Notes under the pieces: model-generated
Databases searched by the model: none
Told to the model about the DNA's origin: nothing
The model's input: only the letters and a program-made list of their open reading frames with translations
Shown here: positions 26,614 to 34,567 of the stretch, one piece after another
Layout: each line of letters starts with the position of its first letter
Numbering within the stretch: the first letter of the stretch is position 1
Translations under genes and position numbers: made by a program
NCBI GenBank assembly: GCA_964627255.1
Contig: CAZVIN010000115.1
Coordinates: forward strand, 37,843-101,842
DNA length: 64,000 nt
Origin: CALLJL01 sp964627255
Lineage (GTDB): Bacteria > Acidobacteriota > Aminicenantia > Aminicenantales > CALLJL01
Reading direction: 5' to 3'

Positions 26614-27753
26614 TTAGCCGCTTGGCGGAGGATTGACCAGGTTATAAAGCTCGAGCGCGGCCTTAAGGGGAGCTCGTTCTTCTCCCAGAAGCTGGCGGAG
26701 GCGGTTAAATTCCTTTTTCATCGCCGCTGCTTTTTCCGGTGAGGCGAGAAGTGACAGTGCTTCCTCGGCAATATTGGCCGGCGTCATTCGCGATTGAATA
26801 AGTTCAGGGACAACCTGCTTCCGAGCCAAGATATTAACGATACTGTAGTGTTTAATTTTAACCAAGTTTCTGCCTAAATAGAAGACGAGGGGGGAAAGCT
26901 TATAAAAGGCAACCAAGGGAGTGCCAAGCAGGCAAGCCTCCATGTTGGCCGTTCCGCAGGCGGCGAGGCTGAGGTCGGAGGCCGCCATCGCTTCGTATTT
27001 ATCCTGCTCTAAGAGCTGAAGGCGGGATCCCTTAGGTATAAATTGTTGGATAAAGTCGGTTTCAATCGTTTCTGCCTTTAAGAGGAGAAAAGTCGCCTTG
27101 GCTCTATTTCTTATTATATCTATAGATTTAATAAGAATGGGTAGATGATACCGGATTTCAGCCGGCCGACTGCCGGGAAGAAGGGTAATTAAAGGTTCCG
27201 CGAGAGGTAAATTATATTTTTGCCGAAAGGTGTTGCGGTCCAGGTTGACTTTGATTCTTTCCAGAAGCGGATGCCCAACATAAACTGCAGGTATCTGGTG
27301 GGAGTCGTAAATTTCTTTTTCAAACGGAAAAATGAGCAACATTTTGGTTACGGTGCGGCGAATTGTCTGCAGACGGCGCTGTCTCCAAGCCCAGATAGTG
27401 GGGCTGATGTAGTATAAGACCGGCACCCCCTCTCGGTGTAGTCGTGGCGCCAACCGGAGGTTAAAGTCAGGAGAATCGATAAGCACGGCGGCTCGAATTT
27501 GCCGGGCCGCAGCTTCCTTGGCGAGCCGCCGCAGCATTTTCATAACCCGTCGCCAGCTAAAAACAGCCTCAGTAACGCCGATAATATTTAATTGGTTCAA
27601 GGGAAAGATAATTTCAGCTCCAACTTCGGCCATGTCTTTTCCGCCGACGCCAAAAAAAGAAGCTGTCGGGTCCAGACGGCGATAAGCCCGGATAAGGTCA
27701 GCCCCGTATTTATCTCCTGAATTTTCGCCGGCGACGATAAGAATTGAGGTCAC
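26614..27753 (-). CDS. lpxB: Lipid-A-disaccharide synthase
   Basis: 379 residues, GT19 family. Start ILIVAGENSGDKYGADLI, then DSPDFNLRLAPRLHREGVPVLYYISPTIWAWRQRR, LPGSRPAEIRYHLP, SLAACGTANMEACLLGTPLVAFYK. It joins UDP-diacylglucosamine and lipid X at the cytoplasmic membrane face. Together with waaA at 32.2 kb it shows the organism makes lipid A and Kdo. It is the last gene of the rpsO-pnp-pseudopilin run, 3 nt after the previous stop. Confidence 0.95.
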   Translation of the reverse strand: MTSILIVAGENSGDKYGADLIRAYRRLDPTASFFGVGGKDMAEVGAEIIFPLNQLNIIGVTEAVFSWRRVMKMLRRLAKEAAARQIRAAVLIDSPDFNLRLAPRLHREGVPVLYYISPTIWAWRQRRLQTIRRTVTKMLLIFPFEKEIYDSHQIPAVYVGHPLLERIKVNLDRNTFRQKYNLPLAEPLITLLPGSRPAEIRYHLPILIKSIDIIRNRAKATFLLLKAETIETDFIQQFIPKGSRLQLLEQDKYEAMAASDLSLAACGTANMEACLLGTPLVAFYKLSPLVFYLGRNLVKIKHYSIVNILARKQVVPELIQSRMTPANIAEEALSLLASPEKAAAMKKEFNRLRQLLGEERAPLKAALELYNLVNPPPSG

Positions 27754-27756
27754 TGG

Positions 27757-28287
27757 TTATCTTTTCTCTTGGCCCCAGTAAACTATTTCAGGCATTTTCC
27801 CCGGCGCTTGGCCATAATAAAAAAGCCATTTGTCGTAGGATTCCTGGTCGTTATAAATTCTTATTGATTTCTTCGTTGACCGGCTAACCACGCCTATAAT
27901 CTGAGGACTGACAATTGACGAAAGCGCTTCCGGAGGCGCGACCATAACCTGCTGGCTTCCACCTCCTTGAGGGGCTGGGCGGCTTATAGCCAGGAGAAGG
28001 TTCCATTCGCCCTCGGCCGTCATCGGGTCTTTAAACTCCCGCCGCAAGCATCTTTCCTTGAGGAGCACTTCGACGGAGTTCGGAAACAGGCCCGGGTGTT
28101 TCAGTTGATAGACGCGGATGGCCTCGACGTATTGACGGCCGCGAAAAATAAGTTCCTCCTCCTTTTCCCGCTGCATCTGGGTTTGCCAGATGGGCACAGC
28201 CACCATCAGACCAATGTTAAGAGTAGCGATTAAGATAAGCAGCATGACAAACATAACACCAGAGGGTTTGGTTATCATGGCTACCAA
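27757..28287 (-). CDS. Pseudopilin-like protein lacking the canonical Glu5
   Basis: 176 residues. A short basic leader ends in SG, followed by a hydrophobic helix VMFVMLLILIATLNIGLMV and a charged stretch EKEEELIFRGRQYVEAI. The arrangement is that of a type II secretion pseudopilin, but position +5 is not glutamate, as in GspK-like tip pseudopilins. The middle PNSVEVLLKERCLRREFKDPMT recalls GspG C-terminal domains. It starts inside the stop of the preceding GspG-like gene (overlap of 7 nt), so the three pilin-like genes are one unit. Confidence 0.7.
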   Translation of the reverse strand: MVAMITKPSGVMFVMLLILIATLNIGLMVAVPIWQTQMQREKEEELIFRGRQYVEAIRVYQLKHPGLFPNSVEVLLKERCLRREFKDPMTAEGEWNLLLAISRPAPQGGGSQQVMVAPPEALSSIVSPQIIGVVSRSTKKSIRIYNDQESYDKWLFYYGQAPGKMPEIVYWGQEKR

Positions 28288-28697
28288 GTATTGTAGGGAG
28301 TCCCGTCGATAGCCAGTTCCTTAGAGCCAGAGCGAACGTCGATTACTCCCGGTAGTTTCCCGGCCATGGCTTCTTCTGCAGAAAGTTGTTCTTGAATCTC
28401 TTCCCAGGTTTTATCTGAACCGGTAAAGGGGTCGACAGGGAGACGGCGTAAATAACCCTCCTCGACCAGGGTCTGGAGGGAAGCTGGATACTTGCCCTTG
28501 TCAGAAAAATACTGGTCAATAAGTTTTCGGAGCACATAAAGGTCTTCTTTAAGGACAGCTTCGCGGGCTTTTTTAGTCGCGTATTTATACTGAGGCAAAG
28601 CCAGCCCGAGCAAGATGCCAATAAGCGTAAAAACAATGATCAGCTCGATAAGTGTAAAACCCTTCTTCGCCTTACCAGTCACGATATTTCGTTCCAT
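28281..28697 (-). CDS. GspG-like major pseudopilin
   Basis: About 138 residues from ATG 28697 (a GGGAAAG ribosome site lies upstream); an earlier ATG at 28739 gives an unusually long leader. The prepilin cleavage motif KKG/FTLIE with a hydrophobic helix FTLIELIIVFTLIGILLGLA, and the GspG features YKYATKKAREAVLKEDLYVLRKLIDQY and DPFTG. It is an assembly subunit of a type II secretion or type IV pilus-like filament. Only pseudopilins are seen in the window; secretin and ATPase genes must lie elsewhere. Confidence 0.85.
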   Translation of the reverse strand: MERNIVTGKAKKGFTLIELIIVFTLIGILLGLALPQYKYATKKAREAVLKEDLYVLRKLIDQYFSDKGKYPASLQTLVEEGYLRRLPVDPFTGSDKTWEEIQEQLSAEEAMAGKLPGVIDVRSGSKELAIDGTPYNTW

Positions 28698-29166
28698 CGA
28701 GCGCTTTCCCCAGACTTTTCGTATAAACATCGAAAACATTCTCTCCCCCCCACCTGTCAGAGTCAGGCTTATCCCGGGAAGACAATAAGCCCCAGTCGTA
28801 AGAATCAGTCATCGGGTCCTTGGGAATTCGACGCAGGAAACGAATGATTACTCTGTCACCACTCTTAATGCTTCCTTTCCCTTCTCCACTCTTAAGCTCC
28901 ACTCCCTCGACCAGGGTCTCTAAATCAGGAGGATAACCGTCGGTTCCTTCTTTAATCTCTATCTTCTTTTCATCAGCTAACTTTTTATAAGCGTCGATCG
29001 CTTCTCTCATCGTCCGCAGGGCGCGGCGAAGTTCAATTTCCTTTTCTCTTTTAACCGCGGTCTGGGCCAGGGGCAAAATAGCTCCCGCTAAAATCGCCAG
29101 AATGGCGCAAGTAACTAATAACTCCGTAAGAGTGAATCCCTTTTCTTTGAGGCTAAAAAAGCCCAT
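28672..29166 (-). CDS. GspG-like pseudopilin
   Basis: 164 residues with a short leader (MGFFSLKEKG) and cleavage site G/FTLTELLVTCAILAILAGAI, Glu5 present. The soluble domain has REKEIELRRALRTMREAIDAYKK, a YPPDLETLVEGV block and KDPMTDSYDWGL, the GspG calcium-loop-like region. It is the first of three pilin genes, 14 nt after pnp. Paralogous to its neighbour; the three together suggest a filament with major and minor subunits. Confidence 0.88.
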   Translation of the reverse strand: MGFFSLKEKGFTLTELLVTCAILAILAGAILPLAQTAVKREKEIELRRALRTMREAIDAYKKLADEKKIEIKEGTDGYPPDLETLVEGVELKSGEGKGSIKSGDRVIIRFLRRIPKDPMTDSYDWGLLSSRDKPDSDRWGGENVFDVYTKSLGKALDGTKYRDW

Positions 29167-29180
29167 GCTATTTTTTAATA

Positions 29181-31352
29181 TTAATATTTCCGGAAATTCT
29201 TAAAAGACTGGTTATAAAACCCCCGACGGCGCCAGTTCTTCTGGCTGTCAGGCCGCTCCTCGCCGCCGGGTGTCGGCGGCGCTTCCAGGGCTTTTTTGCT
29301 CAAACGAATTTTATGGTCTTCATCGATGCTGATGACTTTAACGGTAACTGTTTGGCCGAGTTTAAAAACATCTCTTATGCTGCGGATGCGTTGGTGAGCC
29401 ACCTCGGAGATATGGAGCAGGCCAACTATGTTCGGCAGAATTTCCACAAAAGCTCCGTATTCTTCAATCCGGACAATTTTTCCCGTGTAAACTTTGCCTA
29501 CCTCAGCTTCTACCGTAATTTCCCGGATCATTTGTTTAGCCTTTTCCGCTCCTTCCATATCAGGAGCGGCAATAGTTATCTTGCCAGTTTCTTCAATGTC
29601 AATTTTGGTGTTAGTTGAGGCAATGATCTTTTTAATAACCTTTCCAGCAGGCCCGATGACCTCGCTGACTTTTTCGGGGTTAATAAAGAGAGTAATGATT
29701 CGGGGAGCAAAAGGCGAGAGTTCAGGTCGGGGGGCGGGGAGGGCTTCTTTCATCTTGGCCAGCACCTGACAACGGCCTTCCTTGGCTTTGGCCAAAGCCT
29801 CTCTCAAGATTTGGTTAGAAATAGCGGTTATCTTCAAGTCTAACTGAATAGCTGTGATGCCTTTTTCGGTTCCGGCAACCTTGAAGTCCATATCGCCAAA
29901 GTGGTCCTCGTAGCCAGCAATATCAGTTAGGAGGACATAACGCTCTCCTTCCTTAACCAGGCCGATGGCGATTCCCGCGATAAACATCGATAGAGGGACA
30001 CCGGCATCCATTAGCGAGAGGACACCGCCGCAAACAGTGGCCATGGAAGAGGATCCGTTGGATTCGAGGATATCCGAGACAATGCGGATAGTATAAGGGA
30101 AAGTTTCTTCATCAGGGATAGCTGGAAGAATTGCCTTTTCGGCCAAAGCTCCATGACCAATTTCGCGGCGACCTGGGGCCCGAAGAAAAGCGACTTCTCC
30201 CACAGAAAAGGGTGGGAAATTATAGTGGAGCATGAATCTTTTCTCGGCTTCCTCGCCAAGGCCATCAAGCTTCTGGACATCCTCAAAGGTGCCGAGGGTC
30301 ACTGTGGCTAAACATTGAGTTTCCCCGCGAGTGAAAAGGGCTGACCCGTGGGTTCTGGGAAGCAAACCCACTTCAATGCTGATGGGCCGGATATCGTCAA
30401 AACCCCGGCCATCGACCCGCCTTTTCTCCTCCAAGATAAGCTGGCGGACTAACTTTTTCTGCAATTCATAAAAGCACTCCTTAACTATTTCGATTTCAGC
30501 GTCGTTTTCTACCGGAATTGGTTCTAACAGGGATTTAAGGACGGCTTCGATTGCGGCCTCTCTTTCCTTTTTAGTTTTCCCCTGCATGGCTTCGAGAAGT
30601 CGCTGGCTAACCCTTTCTTCTATTTCCTTTAATTTAGCCTCATCCAGTTGATAAGGAGTGAAATCTCTCTTCTTAATATTCAGAGAAGCAAACAGTTCCT
30701 TTTGCTGCCGAATGATTTCTTTTATTGGTTCTTGAGCTAATTCGATGGCTTCGTAAATTTTTTCCTCTTCTACTTCTACCGCGCCCGCTTCAATCATCAC
30801 TATGCCCTCTTCGGTTCCCGCCACGGTTAAGTTGAGGAGACTTTGCTCAAGCTGAGGACCGGTGGGGTTAATAACCAAGTTTCCGTCGATGAGCCCAACT
30901 TTGGCCGCACCTAAGGGCGTCGTGAAGGGAATATCAGAGAAATAGAGGGCGGCCGAGGCGCCGATAATACCCAAAGTATCGGGTTCATTCTCCAAATCAG
31001 CCGAAAGTAAGAGGGCCACAATTTGGGTATCAAAAAAATAACCGGCTGGAAAGAGCGGTCTGATTGGCCGGTCGATCAGCCGGCTGACCAGGATTTCTCT
31101 TTCTGACGGCTTCCCCTCTCGTTTGAAAAAGCCGCCCGGTATTTTTCCCGCGGCATAAGTATTTTCTCGGTAATCAACGATTAGCGGCAGGAAATTTTTT
31201 GGCTCCTTGAGCTCTTTTTTAGAAGTAGCGGCACAAAACATGATGGTATCGCCGTAGCGAACCAAGGCCGACCCGTCTGCCTGCTTGCCTATTTTTCCTA
31301 TTTCGATGGTCATAGGCCGGCCACCGATTTCAAGGCTAATAATGTGGGACAT
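29181..31352 (-). CDS. pnp: Polynucleotide phosphorylase
   Basis: 723 residues. Two RNase PH domains (~1-230 and ~320-550, linked by a helical domain), then KH (~565-625, VIGPAGKVIKKIIASTNTKIDIEETG) and S1 (~630-700, GKIVRIEEYGAFVEILPNIVGLLHISE). It degrades RNA 3' to 5' with phosphate. The tail is G/R-rich with KNWRRRGFYNQSF. It follows rpsO by 23 nt, a classical order, and is unusually followed by pseudopilin genes and lpxB on the same strand. Confidence 0.97.
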   Translation of the reverse strand: MSHIISLEIGGRPMTIEIGKIGKQADGSALVRYGDTIMFCAATSKKELKEPKNFLPLIVDYRENTYAAGKIPGGFFKREGKPSEREILVSRLIDRPIRPLFPAGYFFDTQIVALLLSADLENEPDTLGIIGASAALYFSDIPFTTPLGAAKVGLIDGNLVINPTGPQLEQSLLNLTVAGTEEGIVMIEAGAVEVEEEKIYEAIELAQEPIKEIIRQQKELFASLNIKKRDFTPYQLDEAKLKEIEERVSQRLLEAMQGKTKKEREAAIEAVLKSLLEPIPVENDAEIEIVKECFYELQKKLVRQLILEEKRRVDGRGFDDIRPISIEVGLLPRTHGSALFTRGETQCLATVTLGTFEDVQKLDGLGEEAEKRFMLHYNFPPFSVGEVAFLRAPGRREIGHGALAEKAILPAIPDEETFPYTIRIVSDILESNGSSSMATVCGGVLSLMDAGVPLSMFIAGIAIGLVKEGERYVLLTDIAGYEDHFGDMDFKVAGTEKGITAIQLDLKITAISNQILREALAKAKEGRCQVLAKMKEALPAPRPELSPFAPRIITLFINPEKVSEVIGPAGKVIKKIIASTNTKIDIEETGKITIAAPDMEGAEKAKQMIREITVEAEVGKVYTGKIVRIEEYGAFVEILPNIVGLLHISEVAHQRIRSIRDVFKLGQTVTVKVISIDEDHKIRLSKKALEAPPTPGGEERPDSQKNWRRRGFYNQSFKNFRKY

Positions 31353-31375
31353 TGGACCCCCAAGCGATTTTAATT

Positions 31376-31642
31376 TTACTTACGAAGATTGAGCTTCTGG
31401 AGAAGGTTCTGGTACCGCTCCGGGTCCTCTCTTTTAAGATAGGCCAATAACCTCTTTCTTTTTCCGACTAATCGCATTAAGCCAACCCGGCTCGAAAAAT
31501 CGTGGCGATGAGTGTTTAGATGCTGGGTTAACAGGTTAATTTTTTCCGTTAAGAGAGCTATTTGGACCTCGGGCGACCCCGAATCAGCTTGACTCCGGCG
31601 GTTGGCCTCGATAATCTGCTCTTTAATTTCCTTATTTAACAC
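31376..31642 (-). CDS. rpsO: 30S ribosomal protein S15
   Basis: 88 residues starting with GTG at 31642, full length for S15: SQADSGSPEVQIALLTEKINLLTQHL, HDFSSRVGLMRLVGKRKRLLAYLK. It binds the central domain of 16S rRNA. AAGGAG lies 8 nt upstream of the start. With transcription starting near 31662 the leader is only about 20 nt, leaving no room for the S15 leader pseudoknot known in E. coli, so any autoregulation would be different. Confidence 0.97.
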   Translation of the reverse strand: MLNKEIKEQIIEANRRSQADSGSPEVQIALLTEKINLLTQHLNTHRHDFSSRVGLMRLVGKRKRLLAYLKREDPERYQNLLQKLNLRK

Positions 31643-31668
31643 TTTCCAAGCTCCTTATCTCATCTTCT

Positions 31669-31697
31669 ATCCTAACAAAAAGACAGGAAAATGTAAA
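31669..31697 (-). promoter_or_regulatory. Putative promoter of rpsO-pnp
   Basis: Minus strand TTTACA (31697-31692), 17-nt spacer, TAGGAT (31674-31669). Distance to the rpsO GTG is 26 nt, with AAGGAG in between. Confidence 0.5.
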
Positions 31698-31725
31698 ATA
31701 TTTTTACTGGAAGTCAATATTAGCG

Positions 31726-31923
31726 CTAAATCGAGCCCTTTTTCTGGGCGAGAAGAATTTCTTTCCGGCGGAGTAAATGGCGGGCATAGAGGGAAGATAA
31801 ACCTCCCTGCTTAGCCTGAACCTCCTGAAGTTTCTTGTTTATTTCTTCCAGACTGAGCTGGTTGATTTTTTTATTTTTCTTTTTTCCCTCGGAAGCAGCT
31901 TGACCTGGATTCGCTTCGGCCAT
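31726..31923 (-). CDS. Small hypothetical protein
   Basis: 65 residues. Lysine-rich first third, then a helical, amphipathic stretch QLSLEEINKKLQEVQAKQGGLSSLYARHLLRRKEIL. AAGAAGGAG lies at a proper distance upstream of the ATG and the codon pattern resembles its neighbours, so I call it real. I do not recognise a family. It precedes rpsO by 83 nt on the same strand and has no obvious promoter of its own, so it could be read from farther upstream. Confidence 0.5.
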   Translation of the reverse strand: MAEANPGQAASEGKKKNKKINQLSLEEINKKLQEVQAKQGGLSSLYARHLLRRKEILLAQKKGSI

Positions 31924-32208
31924 CAGTCTCTCCTTCTTAGCTATTTTAATAGGCTAATAAAAATAGCAAAAAGGATAGACGGAGGCAATAGGAATAGATA
32001 TCAGAATTTATGGGCGGAGGTCGTTCTCCAGCCAAAACCAACTGAACTTAAAATAACAGCTCTCCTCCTTCTTGGCGGTTAAAAATGAGTTGCCCGGAAT
32101 GGCCTCGCTCCTTCTGCCGCGAACTTTTCCTTTAAATCGGTTCCCACAAAATGGAGCAGTAGCATGATTAACAAGCGCAAAGCTAAGATTAATCGCCAGC
32201 AAACTGAG
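31924..32208. other. Intergenic region upstream of waaA
   Basis: About 285 nt between the small gene and the waaA promoter. It contains a short GGAATGGCCTCGCTC stretch at 32096-32110 reminiscent of the repeat family, too short to call. Nothing else is recognised. Confidence 0.35.
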
Positions 32209-32237
32209 TTGCCAGAGATAGAACTTTAAGGTATAGT
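32209..32237 (+). promoter_or_regulatory. Promoter of waaA
   Basis: TTGCCA at 32209-32214, 17-nt spacer, TATAGT at 32232-32237, only 8 nt before the GTG at 32246. No ribosome site fits between, so the transcript is probably leaderless. Confidence 0.6.
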
Positions 32238-32245
32238 CACCTATT

Positions 32246-33589
32246 GTGCTTTATCTTTATACTTTTCTTTATGCTTTGATTCTCTTTTTCTATTTTCCTT
32301 TTTTCTGGGTTCGTTTTCGCTGGTTAAGAAGAGAAAAGCTGGAAATCAGGCCGCGGTTAGGGCTTTCTCTTCTGCCTCCCTCAGACTATCAGCCTTGTCT
32401 TTGGTTGCATGCGGTTTCTGTGGGCGAAATTCTTTCTCTTCAGCGACTTGTCCTGCAGCTAAGACAGAGCCATCCTTGCTGGCGATTTATCGTCACCAGC
32501 TTGACTCCGGCCGGGCTTCGTTTGGGGCGACAAAGGATGGGTTCCATAGCCGAGATAGCTCCAATCCCTCTTGACTTGCCCTTTAGTCTACGGCGTTTTT
32601 TTGGACGAGTAAAGCCTTCCCTGATTGTCTTGACTGAATCCGAGTTTTGGCCCAACTTACTCCGTTGGGCCAAGAGAAGCTCGCTTCCCGTCATTCTCGT
32701 TAACGGTCGGATGTCAGACAGGTCCTTAAAAAGAATTAAAAAATTCCGGCGCGTATTCTTAACTGTTTTGAGGAATATAGACTTTTTTTTAGTGCAATCA
32801 GAAAGGGACAGACAACGGTTCATTGAAGTTGGGCTTCCGGCCGAGAAGGTAATTAATACAGGAAATATCAAGAGCGATGTTGAGTTCAAGGTATTAAGCG
32901 AGGAGGAAAAAGCTATCTGGCGAAAGAAATTGAAGCTTAAACCTCAGGACAAACTAATCACAGCAGGTAGTACCCATGCTAAGGAAGAAAATCTGCTGCT
33001 GGAAGCTTTGGCTTCTCTAAAGGAGGTTAAACCTGAACTCAAGCTAATCATCGCTCCCCGACATCCAGAAAGATGGCCAGAAATTGGCCGCCTGACAGAG
33101 AGCTTGTTTCTTCTTTGGGAAAGATGGTCTGAGCTTCGACTTAAGTCAGAGGCAGGGGAAGTGACCTCTTCTGAATGGCGAGTGCTAATCATCGACACGC
33201 TGGGAGAATTGCCGGTCTTTTATGGCTTGGCCGACCTGACCTTTGTCGGCGGCAGCCTGGTTCCGCGGGGAGGTCATAATCTTTTGGAGCCAGCCTTTTT
33301 TGGTCAGCCAATTCTTTTTGGACCTCATATGGAAAATTTTGCTCAACTGGCACAAGAATTTCTCCGACAAAAGGCTGCCCTGGAGGTAAGGACTAAGAAG
33401 GACCTGAGGCAAGCTTTTCTTAATATAGAGACAGCTGAAGTGAAGATGATGGGAGAGAGAGCCAAAGCTATCCTGGATGGTCTCCAGGGAGCCACGAAGA
33501 AAACGACAGCGGTTATAGAAGAATTTATGCGTCAGATAGAAGGGAAGTTTTATAACTCAAATGTTCAGGGTGCCGGACAAAGTGGTTAA
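32246..33589 (+). CDS. waaA: 3-deoxy-D-manno-octulosonic acid transferase
   Basis: 447 residues from GTG 32246. N-terminal membrane anchor (residues 1-25), then the GT30 glycosyltransferase: LWLHAVSVGEILSLQRLV (~52), TLTPAG, LTESEFWPNLLRWA (~130), VNGRMSDRSLKR, AGSTHAKEE (~242), APRHPERW, and FVGGSLVPRGGHNLLEPAFFGQPILFGPH (the donor site). It attaches Kdo to lipid A precursor. The family-typical hydrophobic start supports this start codon. The PAP2 gene overlaps its end by 29 nt. Confidence 0.93.
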   Translation: MLYLYTFLYALILFFYFPFFWVRFRWLRREKLEIRPRLGLSLLPPSDYQPCLWLHAVSVGEILSLQRLVLQLRQSHPCWRFIVTSLTPAGLRLGRQRMGSIAEIAPIPLDLPFSLRRFFGRVKPSLIVLTESEFWPNLLRWAKRSSLPVILVNGRMSDRSLKRIKKFRRVFLTVLRNIDFFLVQSERDRQRFIEVGLPAEKVINTGNIKSDVEFKVLSEEEKAIWRKKLKLKPQDKLITAGSTHAKEENLLLEALASLKEVKPELKLIIAPRHPERWPEIGRLTESLFLLWERWSELRLKSEAGEVTSSEWRVLIIDTLGELPVFYGLADLTFVGGSLVPRGGHNLLEPAFFGQPILFGPHMENFAQLAQEFLRQKAALEVRTKKDLRQAFLNIETAEVKMMGERAKAILDGLQGATKKTTAVIEEFMRQIEGKFYNSNVQGAGQSG

Positions 33590-34499
33590 AAATCCCTTAA
33601 CGCGGCCGAAGACTGGGTTCAAAAAAAAGCCGGAGCGAGCTATCTCAGGGAAAGGGGCCGTCGCGGGGGCGTTGATTTGTTTTTTATCATTCAGTTTTAG
33701 TTCGTTGGCTTTCGGTTTTTCCCAGGCTAATGATAATCAAGAAAAGGCGCCCAAGATTTGGGCTGCAGACAGGCTTGATAAAACATATTTCCAACAAGTT
33801 GGCCGAGATTTTATTTCCCTCATCAGCGCGCCTCGACATTGGCAAGGGCCAGATATTATGAACCTGGCGGCTGTTTTTGGCACAGGAACTGTTCTTTTTA
33901 CGCTGGACCGAGATATTTTTAATTGGGTAGCGGAAAGAAGGTCTGATTTTAGTCAGGACTTGTCGCCTTGGATAACAAAGGCCGGCGACGGGGGCTGGCT
34001 CTTAGGTTTTTGTGGTGCCGTTTACGGTCTGGGGGAAATGCTGAAAAGACCTGCCTGGCGGCGAGCGGCTCTCCTCAGCGTGGAAAGTTTGGCTATTTCC
34101 TCTTTGACTGTAGCCACAATGAAGTTTATCGCGGGAAGAGCCAGGCCTCATGCCTGGGAAGGAAGCCAGAGCTTTCATCCGTTTTCCACCTCCTCCCGCT
34201 ATACTTCTTTTCCTTCTGGCCATGCGAGCGCCGCCTTTTCCGTCGCCACTTCGATTGCTTGTCAAAGCGAAAGCAAGGCGGTCGACATCTTAGCCTATTC
34301 TTTGGCTACTCTGGTCGCTTTGGCCCGAGTTCATGATGAAGCCCATTGGGCATCTGATGTTTTAGCCGGTTCGGCTCTGGGCTATTTCATCGCTCGTGGG
34401 GTGCTTAATCTCCATCGTATGGATAAAAAAAAGGTTTCATTATTTATTTCTCCTGTAAGGGGAGGAATGGGCCTTGCGGTTAGTCTATCGTTGGATTAA
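33561..34499 (+). CDS. PAP2-family phosphatase
   Basis: 312 residues. An N-terminal basic region and a hydrophobic segment (~32-52) that may be a signal peptide, then a PAP2 domain with the three motifs KFIAGRARP (~185), PSGHAS (~217) and ARVHDEAHWASDVLAG (~250). It likely dephosphorylates a lipid phosphate such as undecaprenyl pyrophosphate or lipid A at the periplasmic face. It overlaps waaA, so the two are coupled; a lipid A phosphatase role is inference from context. Later starts are possible. Confidence 0.85.
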   Translation: MFRVPDKVVKNPLTRPKTGFKKKPERAISGKGAVAGALICFLSFSFSSLAFGFSQANDNQEKAPKIWAADRLDKTYFQQVGRDFISLISAPRHWQGPDIMNLAAVFGTGTVLFTLDRDIFNWVAERRSDFSQDLSPWITKAGDGGWLLGFCGAVYGLGEMLKRPAWRRAALLSVESLAISSLTVATMKFIAGRARPHAWEGSQSFHPFSTSSRYTSFPSGHASAAFSVATSIACQSESKAVDILAYSLATLVALARVHDEAHWASDVLAGSALGYFIARGVLNLHRMDKKKVSLFISPVRGGMGLAVSLSLD

Positions 34500-34567
34500 C
34501 GCTGGATTATTTTAGCCTTAAATATTTTTCTGGAGGGCCTAAAGAGATTGCTCTCGGGGAGGTAAGA

